A stretch of DNA of 64,000 bases from Sinorhizobium americanum (GCF_001651855.1 NZ_LNQC01000075.1:138644-202643); one strand, 5' to 3'. Counted from the first letter of the stretch, positions 16,507 through 26,206 are shown. Notes: generated by a model not told the origin, from the sequence alone. Translations and numbers: made by a program.

Positions 16507-17162
16507 GGTTCGGAATCCTCGAGGCGGTTCAGCCACTCTTCAGCTTCTTCAAGCTGCTGCGGGGTGTTGACGTTGAAGAACGGGTCGAGCGGCCCCGCTT
16601 TAGTCGCAGCGACCGGAAAGTCTACCGCGACCGATGGATGACGAGCAATGAAGGCTCGAACGCGGCGCTTCTCATCCGCGCGGATCCAGGCATCGAGATC
16701 GTCGGCGATCGCTATCGGCCAAAGGGCGAAGAGCGGATGCATCTCTCCACCGGACCATGCGACGGCAATCTCGTCCCCGGCGACCAGCGCCCCCTGAAGC
16801 CGAGCAGCAAGCGTGGCCGGGAAGAAGGGGGCGTCGATCGGCACCGTCAGAACGTGGCTTGCCGCGGGCGCGATTTTGCTGGCGTGGTGCAGGGCGGTGA
16901 GTACGCCGGCAAGCGGGCCGGGGAAACCGGGAATCGTGTCCACAAGGAGGGGATGATTGCCGGGCAAGGCGATGCCCGGATCGGCATTGATGTTGATCGC
17001 AATGCTGGCCGCCTGCGGCGACAGGCGCTCGACGACGCGGGCGAGCATGGATCGCCCGCCGAGCATGACCGTCGCCTTCTGCTTGCCCATGCGCGACGAC
17101 CGTCCGCCGGCGAGGATGACTGCGGGCGGGCGGGGGCTCGTCACGTTAGAGTTTCGGGCCAT
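16503..17162 (-). CDS. mobA: Molybdenum cofactor guanylyltransferase
   Basis: A 219-residue nucleotidyltransferase that transfers GMP from GTP to molybdopterin, giving the MGD form of the cofactor. The signature ILAGGRSSRMGKQKA is at residues 16-30, with the G-G-x-S-x-R-M-G-x-x-K pattern that binds GTP. FPGPLAGVLTAL (80-91) and VPIDAPFFPATL (107-118) are the Mg- and nucleotide-binding loops. It starts 13 bases after the exporter gene and is coupled to mobB. With moaA at 21185-22234 it makes this stretch a small molybdenum-cofactor neighbourhood. Confidence 0.94.
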   Translation of the reverse strand: MARNSNVTSPRPPAVILAGGRSSRMGKQKATVMLGGRSMLARVVERLSPQAASIAININADPGIALPGNHPLLVDTIPGFPGPLAGVLTALHHASKIAPAASHVLTVPIDAPFFPATLAARLQGALVAGDEIAVAWSGGEMHPLFALWPIAIADDLDAWIRADEKRRVRAFIARHPSVAVDFPVAATKAGPLDPFFNVNTPQQLEEAEEWLNRLEDSEP

Positions 17163-17175
17163 CCTTCAGCGTCCT

Positions 17176-18084
17176 CTATTCGATGGGCCCGCCTGGAGAG
17201 CGCTGCGCCACGGGTCGGCGTCCGCGCAGGCTCTCGCGATAGAATGTGTAGAGGCCCGAGCCGACGATAACGGCAACGCCGGCCAGCATCCAGCGGTCAG
17301 GCGTCTCCGAGAAGAAGACGATGCCGATGGTGATCGCCCATAGAAGACTCGTATAGCGAAAAGGGGCAACTACCGAGATGTCGCCGTCGCGCATGGCGAG
17401 CACGATGGTCTGATAGCCGAGCATGAGGAGCACGCTGGCGCCAGCGAGATGGGTCAAGGAACTTGCCGATATCGGCTGCCAGCCGCCGAACGGAACGATC
17501 AGCGCTGCACCCATTAGCGTCGTCACAAGTGACGTCGTGACGGTGATGAAGAGCGACGGCACGTCGATGCCGATGCGGCGGGTGCAAAGATCGCGTGTCG
17601 CCGTGAAGAAGACACAGGCGACGACCGTCAATGCGGCCGGCGTGAAACCTTCCGGTCCGGGCCGAAGCACGATCAGCACGCCGACGAAGCCGATCACGAT
17701 TGCGCTCCAGCGCCGCCAGCCGACAGGCTCGTTGAGAAACAGCGCGGCGCCGAGCGTGACCGCCAGCGGCAAGGCCTGCATGATCGCCGAGGCATTGGCA
17801 AGCGGTATGTGACCGAGAGCGGAGACGTAGGTCAGCGAGGCAAGCGCCTCCATGGCGATGCGCACCATGATGACCGGCCTGAAGACGGTGCGAACCGGGC
17901 GCAGCGCGCCGAAGCGGTGGGCGATCAGCAGTATCATCAGCGTCGTCATCAGGCCGCGAATGAAAATGATCTGGCCCGCGTTCATGGCGCCCGTGACGGA
18001 TTTGACGAGGGCGTCGTTGCAGGAGAAACCGGCCATGGCAAGCGTCATGAAGACGATGCCGCGGATATTGGCTGAGGAATGCAT
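17176..18084 (-). CDS. EamA/DMT family transporter
   Basis: A 302-residue inner-membrane protein with ten predicted helices in two EamA repeats (about 8-140 and 150-285), each with the family pattern near the end of the repeat (ALFLNEPVGWRRW and IVFFSETPDRWML). Members export amino acids, nucleotides or drugs; the substrate cannot be read here. It is the first gene of a minus-strand unit with mobA and mobB, so it could be related to cofactor precursors, but this is only positional. Confidence 0.88.
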   Translation of the reverse strand: MHSSANIRGIVFMTLAMAGFSCNDALVKSVTGAMNAGQIIFIRGLMTTLMILLIAHRFGALRPVRTVFRPVIMVRIAMEALASLTYVSALGHIPLANASAIMQALPLAVTLGAALFLNEPVGWRRWSAIVIGFVGVLIVLRPGPEGFTPAALTVVACVFFTATRDLCTRRIGIDVPSLFITVTTSLVTTLMGAALIVPFGGWQPISASSLTHLAGASVLLMLGYQTIVLAMRDGDISVVAPFRYTSLLWAITIGIVFFSETPDRWMLAGVAVIVGSGLYTFYRESLRGRRPVAQRSPGGPIE

Positions 18085-18481
18085 TCCCTATGACCTTGGG
18101 TTGGGGGTGTTCTGGGTGGGGCCGGGCGAATCCGTCGAATGCTGCCGCCCTGTGCTAAAGCTTTGACGTCCAAAGCGCGTAAACTCAAGCACAGGTTTGC
18201 GTTTTGCCGCGCGGCAAGGACGCACGCTGTGCGGGCGCAGGTGTTGTCCATTCGCGGAATCTTAAGTTTCGCTGCCTATCGTCCCGATGATTCCGCAGTC
18301 CAATCGCATGATGCGATCGGCGGCGACGGCTTTGAAACGCAACTGCCGTCGACTCCAGAACTGCCAGCCGGAGCCAGGGAGGTGCTCCCGCCGGCAGTCG
18401 ACGATGCCGGTGCTGCCGCCAGCGGCCGCCAAGCATTCCACCGCGCGGACATGTTCCTCCATAACAAAATCGGGGTTCGCA
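18085..18481. other. Intergenic region upstream of the chemoreceptor gene
   Basis: A gap of 397 bases between divergent genes, with no credible ORF in it. It contains a perfect 15-bp palindrome ATCGCAT-G-ATGCGAT at 18303-18317 and a small inverted repeat GGGAG-GTG-CTCCC near 18378. I do not see a clear promoter. Confidence 0.45.
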
Positions 18482-21025
18482 ATGTCTGTCATCGATCGTC
18501 TTCTGCAGCGCCTGCGCATCGTCACGAAAGTCCTGCTTTTCGTCGTTCCGCTTGTGGCCTTAATCGCCGGGATTGGTCTCGTCGGCTTCTTTACGGCCCG
18601 TACGCTCAATGGCCACATGACGGTGACGCGCGAAACCATCAACAACCTGTCGGATTTCCAGGCGCTGCGCAGTGCGCTGCAGGAATTCCTGGACGATCCG
18701 AGTGAGGAGAACCGTGGACTCCTTGCGAAGATGATCGACGAGCAGGAGGAGGGGGTCAGGTCGCTCGAATCGTTGCTGACGCGGGAAGAGGACAGGGCGC
18801 AGATCGCCTCCGTCGTCGCTCTCGGCGAAGCGATGCGGAGCCAGACCGACAAGCTCTGGGCCGTACAGGTCGAACGCGAGACGGTGACGAAATCGCTGGA
18901 AGCGGCGCTCACCGAGATGACCAGGAATGGCAACGGCGCCTATAAGCAGATCGACATCCTCCAGGAGGAATCGGGCGAGAAGGAAGCCTTCGCCAAGGCG
19001 CTGCTCTTCGATGCGGCCGCATATCAGGGACTCGCCGAGCGAATCAAGAAGTTCCGCCTGCCGGTGACGATGGCCGTCAATCCCGATGCGAAGATCGAAC
19101 AGGCGAACAAGCTCTTGCCGCACCTGATGAAGCAGATCGGCGAGTCTGAGAGGATCGCCTCCGACAAGGTCAAGAAGCCGATCGGTGAGATCAAGGAGCA
19201 GGCGCAGAAGATAAAGGCGATCCTGGCCGAAGCACAGGACAACGAAGCGAAGAAGAACGCCCTCGTGCCGATCCTCAGCAAGTTCTCCAAATACGAAGCC
19301 GACTTCGCCAAGGAGGCGGCGAAGAATTCCGATACGGCCGCCAAGCGCTTCGTCAGCATGGACGCCGAAATTTCGACATTGAAGACGCTGATCGCCGTGA
19401 TGGATGAAACCTTCAAGGGCCTCGCCAGCACCCGGTTGCACGTCAGCGAGCTGCACCGCAACCTCGACGCGGCGAGCCGTGCGCCGATCGTCACAGACAT
19501 CGACGGCGTTCGCGGGACGGCTGGCAAGCTGTCCCAACTCGGCGGCAAGAACGCGGCCTTGCGCGACCTCCCGGCCAAGCTCGGACCGTCGCTCGACGAT
19601 ATCCACAAGGGCAGCGCGGCATTGATCGATGTGGGCGCCCGATGGCAGGCCGCCAAGGCCGAAGCCTCGAGCCTTGTTGCGAAAGCGAGCGGCACTCTGG
19701 AGAGTTTCGTCAGCAGCGCCCAGGAAGCGGGCAAGCAGGATAGCCAGCGTTCGGCGACAGTCTCGATCGTCGCGATGGTTGCCGGCACGCTGCTCGCGAT
19801 CATTGGCGGGTTGATGCTCGTCGAGACGCTGCGCGGTCCGCTGAAGCGCGTCACCGAAACCATGACGCGCCTTGCCAAGGGCGACTTGGAAGTGGCGATC
19901 GAAGGCCGCAATCGCGGTGACGAGATCGGCGACATGGTGCGTTCCGTTGCCGTCTTCCGCGACAATGCCTTGGAAAACGTCCGGCTCGAGCGCGAAGCCC
20001 AGGCAGCCCGCACCTTGTCGGCGGAGGAGGAGGCGCGGCGATCCGCCGAACGCGCCCGCATCGAAGCCGAGCAGACGCAAGCCCTCAACGCACTATCGGA
20101 CGTCCTTGCGCAGCTTGCCGCGGGCAATCTCGAAGAAGGCATGGCGGAGGATCTGCCGGCGGACTACGTGATGATGGCGCGGACCTATAACAATGCCGTC
20201 GACGCTCTGCGCGCGACGCTGATGGATGTCCGCCTCGTCACCGAGGAAATCACCGGCGGCACCGGCAATCTCTCGGCATCGGCCGACGACCTGGCGCGCC
20301 GCACGGAGCAGCAGGCGGCGGCGCTGGAGGAAAGCTCACGCGCCCTGCGGCAGCTCACCGAAATCGTACGCACCACCGCCGAGAGCGCTCGCAAGACCAC
20401 CGTTTCGGTCGACGAGACGAACTCCTACGCCCAGCATTCCGGTCAGGTCGTAGCCAAGGCAATCGACGCAATGGCGGAAATCAACCGCTCGTCGGAAAAG
20501 ATCGGCACGATCATCGGCGTGATCGACGAGATCGCCTTCCAGACCAATCTCCTGGCGCTGAATGCCGGCGTCGAGGCGGCGCGCGCCGGCGAGGCGGGCC
20601 GCGGCTTTGCCGTGGTGGCGCAGGAAGTGCGCGAACTGGCGCAGCGCTGCGCCGGCGCGGCACGGGAGATCAAGGGACTGATCTCGGCAAGCTCCGCCCA
20701 GGTGCGCAGCGGTGTCGCGCTGGTCCAGGAGACTGGCGATGCCCTGTCGGTGATCAACGACCATATCGGGACCATTCACCAGCTGGTCGCCAATATCGAA
20801 GCCGCCGCCGCCGAACAATATACCGGCCTCAACGAGGTCAATACGGCCGTTCACGAGGTCGAACTGATCACCCAGCAGAACGCCGCGATGGTCGAGGAGA
20901 ACACGGCGGAAATCCATGGGCTGCGCCGGCAAGTGGAAATGCTCAACGAGAAGATCGAGCGTTTCAAGACTGGGGCCGGCGGCCACGTTGTGCAGGGCCA
21001 ATACCGGTCGACCTACGCCGCGTAG
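18482..21025 (+). CDS. Methyl-accepting chemotaxis protein with very large periplasmic domain
   Basis: An 847-residue chemoreceptor. TM1 is at about 16-38, the periplasmic sensor region at 39-423 (about 385 residues, mostly helical, twice the usual size), TM2 at 424-446 and a HAMP domain at about 445-497. A second HAMP-like segment lies near 540-590, and the signalling domain has its tip [21 protein letters not shown] near 683. There is no C-terminal CheR-binding pentapeptide. The large helical sensor region recalls S. meliloti McpZ, but orthology is not proven. Ligand unknown. The frame is open upstream to about 18287; the ATG at 18482 begins the conserved protein. Confidence 0.92.
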   Translation: MSVIDRLLQRLRIVTKVLLFVVPLVALIAGIGLVGFFTARTLNGHMTVTRETINNLSDFQALRSALQEFLDDPSEENRGLLAKMIDEQEEGVRSLESLLTREEDRAQIASVVALGEAMRSQTDKLWAVQVERETVTKSLEAALTEMTRNGNGAYKQIDILQEESGEKEAFAKALLFDAAAYQGLAERIKKFRLPVTMAVNPDAKIEQANKLLPHLMKQIGESERIASDKVKKPIGEIKEQAQKIKAILAEAQDNEAKKNALVPILSKFSKYEADFAKEAAKNSDTAAKRFVSMDAEISTLKTLIAVMDETFKGLASTRLHVSELHRNLDAASRAPIVTDIDGVRGTAGKLSQLGGKNAALRDLPAKLGPSLDDIHKGSAALIDVGARWQAAKAEASSLVAKASGTLESFVSSAQEAGKQDSQRSATVSIVAMVAGTLLAIIGGLMLVETLRGPLKRVTETMTRLAKGDLEVAIEGRNRGDEIGDMVRSVAVFRDNALENVRLEREAQAARTLSAEEEARRSAERARIEAEQTQALNALSDVLAQLAAGNLEEGMAEDLPADYVMMARTYNNAVDALRATLMDVRLVTEEITGGTGNLSASADDLARRTEQQAAALEESSRALRQLTEIVRTTAESARKTTVSVDETNSYAQHSGQVVAKAIDAMAEINRSSEKIGTIIGVIDEIAFQTNLLALNAGVEAARAGEAGRGFAVVAQEVRELAQRCAGAAREIKGLISASSAQVRSGVALVQETGDALSVINDHIGTIHQLVANIEAAAAEQYTGLNEVNTAVHEVELITQQNAAMVEENTAEIHGLRRQVEMLNEKIERFKTGAGGHVVQGQYRSTYAA

Positions 21026-21065
21026 TTGGGGAAGTTGCCGGTCTCCTCGGGTTTGGCCCGATGAC

Positions 21066-21160
21066 TAGCGCTCTGCCCGCCTGCGGGAGTGGGAACAAGG
21101 CGCGGCATCGCCCTTCGCCCCCGCGATCAGGGAGAAGGTGCCGACAGGTGAGGGGCAATA
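21066..21160. repeat. Probable dispersed intergenic repeat (CCTTCTCCC type)
   Basis: On the minus strand this 95-base stretch reads as CCTCACCTGTCGGCACCTT followed by CTCCCTGATCGCGGGGG and CGAAGGGCGA, ending with a GC-rich inverted repeat CCCGC-AGG-CGGG-like segment. The CCCTCA..CCGGC..CACCTTCTCCC theme is a common intergenic repeat in Rhizobiales genomes. It lies between the convergent chemoreceptor and moaA genes. I identify it from recollection of the theme, not from a search. Confidence 0.45.
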
Positions 21161-21184
21161 TTGCAAGGAATGGATGCGGAACGG

Positions 21185-22234
21185 TCAGCCGCCGGTTACA
21201 CTCATGTGGCGGGCGACGGCCGGGCGGTTGTGCTCGCGGTCGATGATGAAATCATGGCCTTTCGGCTTGCGGCCGATCGCTTCGTCGATCACTTGAGAGA
21301 GATAGGCGTCGTCATCGGTGGCGCGCAGGGCAGCGCGCAAATCGGCGGCATCATTCTGGCCGAGGCACATATAGAGCGTACCGGTACAGGTGAGACGGAC
21401 GCGGTTGCAGCTTTCGCAGAAATTGTGCGTCATCGGTGTGATGAGGCCGAGGCGGCCGCCTGTTTCCGCCACCTCGACGTAACGGGCAGGGCCGCCGGTA
21501 CGGTAGGGGATATCCTTGAGCGTGAACTCCCTCTCGAGCCGTTCGCGCATCTCCGAGAGCGGCAGGTAGTGATCGGTGCGGTCCTCGTCGACCTCGCCCA
21601 TCGGCATGGTCTCGATCAGGGTCAAGTCCATGCCACGGCCGTGTGCCCAGTGCATCAGTTCGGGAATCTCGGCATCGTTGAAGCCCTTGAGCGCCACCGC
21701 ATTGATCTTGACCTTTAACCCGGCTGCCTGTGCCGCATCGATGCCCTCGATGACCTTCGCAAGTTCGCCCCAGCGGGTGATCTCGCGGAACTTGTCCGGA
21801 TCGCGCGTATCGAGCGACACGTTGATCCGCCGCACGCCGCAATCGGCCAGTTCGGCCGCGAATTTCGAGAGCTGTGAGCCATTGGTGGTCAGCGTCAGTT
21901 CATCGAGCCGACCTGCCTCGATTTCCTTGCCGAGCTCGCGCACGAGGAACATGATGTTCTTGCGCACCAGCGGCTCGCCGCCGGTCAGCCTCAGCTTGCG
22001 CACGCCCTTGGCAATGAAGGCGGAACAGAGCCTCTGCAGCTCCTCCAGCGTTAGAAGATCCTTCTTCGGCAGGAAGGTCATGTGCTCCGCCATGCAATAG
22101 GTGCAGCGGAAATCGCAACGGTCGGTAACCGAGACGCGCAAATAGGTGACCATGCGGCCGAAGGGGTCGATCATCGGCGCAGTCATTCTGTCGAGTGGTC
22201 GTGCCCTGGTCTTGTCTATGGCGGCCGTGTTCAA
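21185..22234 (-). CDS. moaA: GTP 3',8-cyclase (molybdenum cofactor step 1)
   Basis: A 349-residue radical-SAM enzyme that, with MoaC, converts GTP to cyclic pyranopterin monophosphate. The first 4Fe-4S site is C40-x3-C44-x2-C47 ([11 protein letters not shown]), with the SAM-binding GGEP in [11 protein letters not shown]. The second cluster site is C-x2-C-x13-C ([14 protein letters not shown]...CLG). The C-terminus ends in the conserved double glycine (VTGG) needed for activity. The start at 22234 gives about 20 residues more than the shortest homologues; internal ATGs at residues 17 and 21 are possible. Confidence 0.96.
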   Translation of the reverse strand: MNTAAIDKTRARPLDRMTAPMIDPFGRMVTYLRVSVTDRCDFRCTYCMAEHMTFLPKKDLLTLEELQRLCSAFIAKGVRKLRLTGGEPLVRKNIMFLVRELGKEIEAGRLDELTLTTNGSQLSKFAAELADCGVRRINVSLDTRDPDKFREITRWGELAKVIEGIDAAQAAGLKVKINAVALKGFNDAEIPELMHWAHGRGMDLTLIETMPMGEVDEDRTDHYLPLSEMRERLEREFTLKDIPYRTGGPARYVEVAETGGRLGLITPMTHNFCESCNRVRLTCTGTLYMCLGQNDAADLRAALRATDDDAYLSQVIDEAIGRKPKGHDFIIDREHNRPAVARHMSVTGG

Positions 22235-22398
22235 GTCTTTTTTCTCCCTGCGCCCCCAATGTCGTGACCGAAAGAGGTCGCGTCAAGGCGCATAACGTCG
22301 CAAAGTGTTTTTCAAATATCGGGAGAGTCGTCTTCGGGCGATTTTCGCCGGTTCGATTCTGCTTTACTCAGCGAAGGCCGAGAAACGGAGCGATGACG

Positions 22399-22773
22399 AT
22401 GAGTGAATTCTGGCCGACCGAACTGCGTGTATCGAAGGACCGCCACCGGCTGACTGTCAGCTTCGACGACGGCGCTTCCTTCGATCTTTCGGCGGAACTG
22501 TTGCGGGTGCTTTCCCCATCGGCGGAAGTGCAGGGCCACGGACCCGGCCAGCGGGTGACGGTGCCGGGCAAGCGCAACGTCCAGATCATCTCGGTGCAGC
22601 CAACCGGCAACTACGCGGTAAGGATCGGATTCGACGATTTCCACGACACCGGTATCTACACCTGGACCTATCTGCGCGAACTCGGCGAGAAGGGCGGAGA
22701 GCTATTCATGGCCTATGAGCAGGAGCTTGCCGACAAGGGCATGTCCCGCGACAGGGCCGAGAAGCCGCGTTGA
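22399..22773 (+). CDS. DUF971 protein (gamma-butyrobetaine hydroxylase-like N-terminal domain)
   Basis: A 124-residue protein beginning MSEFWPTELRVSKD and containing LTVSFDDGASFDLSAELLRV, GYAVRIGF-like text (NYAVRIGFDDFHDTGIYTWTYL) and the W/Y-rich end of the DUF971 fold. The domain is often linked to iron-sulfur cluster assembly or MRP proteins, but its role is unsettled. The ATG at 22399 is preferred over 22393 because CGGAG stands eight bases before it. It is divergent from moaA and ends on the base before the MarR gene begins on the other strand. Confidence 0.85.
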   Translation: MSEFWPTELRVSKDRHRLTVSFDDGASFDLSAELLRVLSPSAEVQGHGPGQRVTVPGKRNVQIISVQPTGNYAVRIGFDDFHDTGIYTWTYLRELGEKGGELFMAYEQELADKGMSRDRAEKPR

Positions 22774-23277
22774 TCAGTCCTGGCTTTCGCGATCTGGAAG
22801 TTCGCTATCCTCCTTGAGCAGGGTCGAGATGATCCGCTCCATCGATTCCGCAACCTTCATGCAATCCTCGATCGGAGAGCCGGCGTGAGAGCTTTCGATC
22901 AGTGCCGTCTGGATTTCCATCGCCTCTTCGGTGAGTGCCCGCCCAGCTGCAGTCAGTGACAGCCGCAGCACCCGTTTGTCCTTGGCATCGCCACGGCGCT
23001 CGATCAGGCCGCGCCTTTCGAGCTGCGGCAGCAGCATGCTCATGTTCGAGCGGCCGACGAGCAGCTTGCGCGCGAGTTCCTGCTGCGAAATGCCAGCGAA
23101 GCGGTAGAGGTTGATCAGAATATCGAGATGCGGTGGCTTGATGTCCAGATGGGCCAGCCGGCGCGTCAACGTCTGCTGCATCAGCTGGCATGCGCGCCCG
23201 ACGGCGATCCAGCTGCGAAAGCGGGGATGCTCCCAGGGAAAGTGGTGATCTTCGGTAGTCACTTGATTTTTGTTCAT
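22774..23277 (-). CDS. MarR family transcriptional regulator
   Basis: A winged-helix regulator of about 167 residues. LDILINLYRFAGISQQELARKLLVG is the helix-turn-helix approach, SNMSMLLPQLERRGLIERR the recognition helix, and GDAKDKRVLRLSLTAAG the wing, all typical of MarR proteins. The C-terminus is acidic. The frame is open to an ATG at 23307, but that codon lies inside the second operator palindrome; the ATG at 23277 or the GTG about four codons later is more likely. It is divergent from the hydrolase gene and presumably represses it and itself through the operators at 23270-23307. Confidence 0.9.
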   Translation of the reverse strand: MNKNQVTTEDHHFPWEHPRFRSWIAVGRACQLMQQTLTRRLAHLDIKPPHLDILINLYRFAGISQQELARKLLVGRSNMSMLLPQLERRGLIERRGDAKDKRVLRLSLTAAGRALTEEAMEIQTALIESSHAGSPIEDCMKVAESMERIISTLLKEDSELPDRESQD

Positions 23278-23307
23278 CCTTGGACAAATATGTTCATGCT
23301 TGAACAT
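23270..23307. promoter_or_regulatory. Two tandem MarR-type operator palindromes
   Basis: Two 18-bp inverted repeats lie exactly 20 bp apart: TTGTTCATCCTTGGACAA (23270-23287, one mismatch pair) and ATGTTCATGCTTGAACAT (23290-23307, perfect). They share the core TGTTCA-N4-TG(A/G)ACA. They sit between the divergent marR and hydrolase starts (23277 and 23325), so a bound dimer pair would block both promoters. The 20-bp spacing places the two sites on nearly the same face of the helix. Confidence 0.8.
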
Positions 23308-23324
23308 TAAGGGCTCGATTCACT

Positions 23325-24242
23325 ATGGCATCCTTTGCGACCAAGGTCATCCGACTCTCGCTCAAGGCCGTGTCGGCGGTCTCTCCAGGGGCCGCCGGCG
23401 AATTGGCGTTTCGGATATTCTGCCTCACCCCGAACCGCATGCCGAAGAACGGCAAGGAACGGGCACTGCTGGGCGCTGCGGCGCCTTTGATGCAGCAATC
23501 GCGAAAAGTGACGCTGTCCTTTGCAGGCGGTTGGGTTTTCGTCCGTCACTTCCAGCGTCGCGGAAGCGGCAGGGGACCGCGCGTACTGCTCACCCACGGC
23601 TGGGGATCTCGCAGCGACTACCTCGCGGCGCTGATCGATGGCCTGCTGGCGGCGGGTGCCGAGGTTGTTGCGCTCGACTGGCCGGGGCACGGGGGGTCGC
23701 CGGGCCGCTCTCTCACCATGCCGCAGGCGGTGCGGGCGATCGATGCCGCCTGGCGGCACTTCGACGGTTTCGATGTCTGCATCGGTCATTCCTTTGGCGG
23801 CGCCAGCCTGGCCTGTGCGGCGGGAGGCGTGGTTTGCGACCTGCCTGCGCGTGTGCCAGCCAAGCTGGTGCTCATCGGCGCGCCGAGCGAGATGGCTTGG
23901 CTCTTCAAAGGCTTCGGCAAGATGATGGCCCTTGTGCCGGCCGCGCAGGCGGCCTTCGAGGGCATGGTCAAGCGCTTGTCCGGCCGCCGCGTCGAGGATT
24001 TTGACGCGGCAGGCGTCATGGCTGCGCATAAGAAGCCGGTCCTTGTTGTCCACGCCGAGGACGACAAGGAGGTTTCCGCCGATCACGCCCGCCGTTACGC
24101 TGCGAGCGGCCCGCATGTCGAATTGCATTGGGCGAACGGCCTTGGCCACCGCCGCATCGTTTCCGCACCGCCGGTCATCGAGAAGATCGTCGCTTTCCTT
24201 GGCGAACGCCAGCAAACGGAGCACCTCAAGAGGATCGCATGA
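23325..24242 (+). CDS. Alpha/beta hydrolase
   Basis: A 305-residue hydrolase. HGWGSRSDY (about 90-98) is the oxyanion-hole HG region, DWPGHGGSPG (118-127) follows, GHSFGGAS is the nucleophile elbow with Ser about 151, and VVHAEDDKEVS and GLGHRRI carry the acid and the catalytic His. The N-terminal 60 residues are basic and hydrophobic and may form a membrane-associated cap. It starts 17 bases after the MarR operator, suggesting control by an aromatic or lipophilic effector. Substrate unknown. Confidence 0.9.
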   Translation: MASFATKVIRLSLKAVSAVSPGAAGELAFRIFCLTPNRMPKNGKERALLGAAAPLMQQSRKVTLSFAGGWVFVRHFQRRGSGRGPRVLLTHGWGSRSDYLAALIDGLLAAGAEVVALDWPGHGGSPGRSLTMPQAVRAIDAAWRHFDGFDVCIGHSFGGASLACAAGGVVCDLPARVPAKLVLIGAPSEMAWLFKGFGKMMALVPAAQAAFEGMVKRLSGRRVEDFDAAGVMAAHKKPVLVVHAEDDKEVSADHARRYAASGPHVELHWANGLGHRRIVSAPPVIEKIVAFLGERQQTEHLKRIA

Positions 24243-24332
24243 TGCCGTCATCGGAACGTCATGCTATTCCGACAAGGAGTGAGCAGGACTGCGCTTCTGC
24301 GTAAGGTGTGCAGAGCCGGATCGGAGGACAGA

Positions 24333-24941
24333 ATGACCATCATCAGGACGGTTGAGGAACTGAAGGCGCTCTACGGCGATGCGGGTGAGGCGTCGATTGT
24401 CAAGGTTACGGAGACGCTCACCGCCGAATACCGTCAGATGATCGAGGCCTCGCCCTTTGCGGCGATCGCGACGGTTGGGCCGGAGGGCCTTGATTGCTCG
24501 CCCCGCGGCGACGATCTGACGGTCGTCCGGATTGCGGACGACAAGACGGTGTTGATGCCGGATTGGCGAGGCAACAACCGCACCGACTCGCTTGCCAATA
24601 TCGTCCGCGATCCGCGGGTGGCGCTCCTCTTCCTCGTTCCCGGCTCAAACACGACGATGCGGATCAACGGGACAGCGGTCGTCAGCGTCGATCCCGTCTT
24701 GATCGGCTCCTTTGAAGTCGACGGCAAACATCCCCGCTCCGTCATCGTCATCACGATCAATGAAATCTATTTCCAGTGTGCCAGGGCATTGTTGCGTTCG
24801 CAGCTGTGGAATCCGGAACGCTTCGTCGAACCGGCCTCGCTACCGACGCCCGGCGCGCTGTTGAAGGCTGCAAAAGCCGATTTCGACAAGGACAGCTATG
24901 ACCGGCAATGGCCTGGCCGCGCCGCAAAGTCGATGTGGTAG
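24333..24941 (+). CDS. Pyridoxamine 5'-phosphate oxidase family FMN protein (MSMEG_1061-like)
   Basis: A 202-residue split-barrel flavoprotein. PFAAIATVGPEGLDCSPRGD (about 41-60), MPDWRGNNRTDSLANIVRDPRVALLFLVPG and TMRINGTAVVS are hallmarks of PPOX-type FMN-binding proteins of this subfamily. The reaction is unknown. The ATG at 24333 follows GGAGG (24323-24327). It is 90 bases downstream of the hydrolase on the same strand, so it may belong to the same MarR-controlled unit. Confidence 0.9.
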   Translation: MTIIRTVEELKALYGDAGEASIVKVTETLTAEYRQMIEASPFAAIATVGPEGLDCSPRGDDLTVVRIADDKTVLMPDWRGNNRTDSLANIVRDPRVALLFLVPGSNTTMRINGTAVVSVDPVLIGSFEVDGKHPRSVIVITINEIYFQCARALLRSQLWNPERFVEPASLPTPGALLKAAKADFDKDSYDRQWPGRAAKSMW

Positions 24942-24981
24942 ACCCGGTTGGCCGCGTGCGACGGCCCGAAATTTCAGGCTC

Positions 24982-26052
24982 TCAGCGACGGTAGATCAGC
25001 CAGTTGCGGCCGGAATCCTTGCGCATGCCGTCCTCGAAGAGAATCGTCCTGTTGCGCCCGGAATTCTTGGCTGCGTAAAGCGCGATGTCGGCCTTGTGGT
25101 AGAGGTCGAGCGGATCGTCCGCCGCCGTTGCCATGCACACGCCGACGGAGAGAGTGATCGGGCCGTAGTTGACGCCAGTCTTGGAGTTCTTGAACGGCGT
25201 GTTTGCCAGGACGGTGCGGATGCGGTCAGCGGCCTGCAGGCATTCCTCCTGCGTGCTGTCGTTCAGGATGACGGCAAATTCCTCGCCGCCGGTCCGGGCA
25301 ACGAAGGCGTCCCGGCGGAGATTGGCGCGAATGACGGTGCCGACGGTGGAGAGGATCTTGTCCCCGACCGGGTGGCCGAAACTGTCATTAACCTTCTTGA
25401 AATGGTCGATGTCGACGACGAGCAAGCCCGTGTAATTGCGCATTTGCTCGTTGTTGTAGACCGCGGCGAGGGTCTCGTCGAAGGCGCGGCGATTGCCGAG
25501 CCGCGTCAGCGAATCGGTGTTGGCAATGCGCTTGTATTCATCGAGTTCCTGGCGGATCGCTTCCATCTCGAAGGATTTCTGAACGACGGTCTGAACGCGC
25601 TCCTTGCCCTGGTTCATCGTGTCGGCGGTCGCTTCGCTCAGAATGTCGATCGCGTGGCGGAGGAGGTCGGCGCTCGCCGCACTCTTGCTGGTAATGTTCA
25701 GATAGGCCTCGTCGAGAACCTTGTTGTAGCTCTCGAGCGCGTATTGTTCGTCGCGCAGGAGCACGATCAGTTCGCTCAGCTTTGCCGCCAGCGTACTATG
25801 GGCGCGCTCTATCCCGCGAGAATGGTGGATATGGCTGAAATAACGCGCACCGATCGCGTCTAGCTCTTCCTGCGTGGCGCGGCTGCCGAGCGCTGCCAGA
25901 TCCTTCGACAGTTGCGGGTTCGAGCCGAGATAGGCCTCGTAGTAAAGCTCATAATTGCGCGGAATCGGCGCAACGCCCATCATGCGCATTGCATGGGTAA
26001 TCTGCGCAGCGATATCCGGCGTCGGCGTCCTGTTCGAAGTTGCCGTCTGCAT
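24982..26052 (-). CDS. GGDEF-domain diguanylate cyclase
   Basis: A 356-residue cytoplasmic protein with an N-terminal helical region (1-175) without membrane segments and a C-terminal GGDEF domain (about 180-340). The active site reads GGEEF, preceded by DIDHFKKVNDSFGHPVGD, so cyclic di-GMP synthesis is expected. The product-inhibition site is altered: the position five residues before GGEEF holds RRDA instead of R-x-x-D. The N-terminal region resembles the helical sensor part of many rhizobial stand-alone cyclases. Its 3' end is 40 bases from the convergent PPOX gene. Confidence 0.92.
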   Translation of the reverse strand: MQTATSNRTPTPDIAAQITHAMRMMGVAPIPRNYELYYEAYLGSNPQLSKDLAALGSRATQEELDAIGARYFSHIHHSRGIERAHSTLAAKLSELIVLLRDEQYALESYNKVLDEAYLNITSKSAASADLLRHAIDILSEATADTMNQGKERVQTVVQKSFEMEAIRQELDEYKRIANTDSLTRLGNRRAFDETLAAVYNNEQMRNYTGLLVVDIDHFKKVNDSFGHPVGDKILSTVGTVIRANLRRDAFVARTGGEEFAVILNDSTQEECLQAADRIRTVLANTPFKNSKTGVNYGPITLSVGVCMATAADDPLDLYHKADIALYAAKNSGRNRTILFEDGMRKDSGRNWLIYRR

Positions 26053-26167
26053 CAGCCAAGCCTTTAAAAATAAAAATTCAAATAGTGCTCTATTTTTTAG
26101 GGGTAAAAGCTTTGGGAAGTCTTAACGATTGCTTGGGTTTGTCGATGCAATTCGAAGGATTTGGGGA

Positions 26168-26196
26168 GGCCGCGGCGCCGGCGGGCGACCGCGGCC
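26168..26196 (-). terminator. Possible terminator hairpin downstream of fumC
   Basis: GGCCGCGG (26168-26175) pairs with CCGCGGCC (26189-26196) around a 13-base loop, 11 bases after the fumC stop. There is no T run after it on the minus strand, so it may instead protect the mRNA 3' end. Confidence 0.35.
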
Positions 26197-26206
26197 CTTG
26201 TTGATC

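Noticed and set aside
22235..22398. Possible molybdenum-cofactor riboswitch upstream of moaA
   Set aside because: No conserved Moco RNA core could be recognised in the leader.
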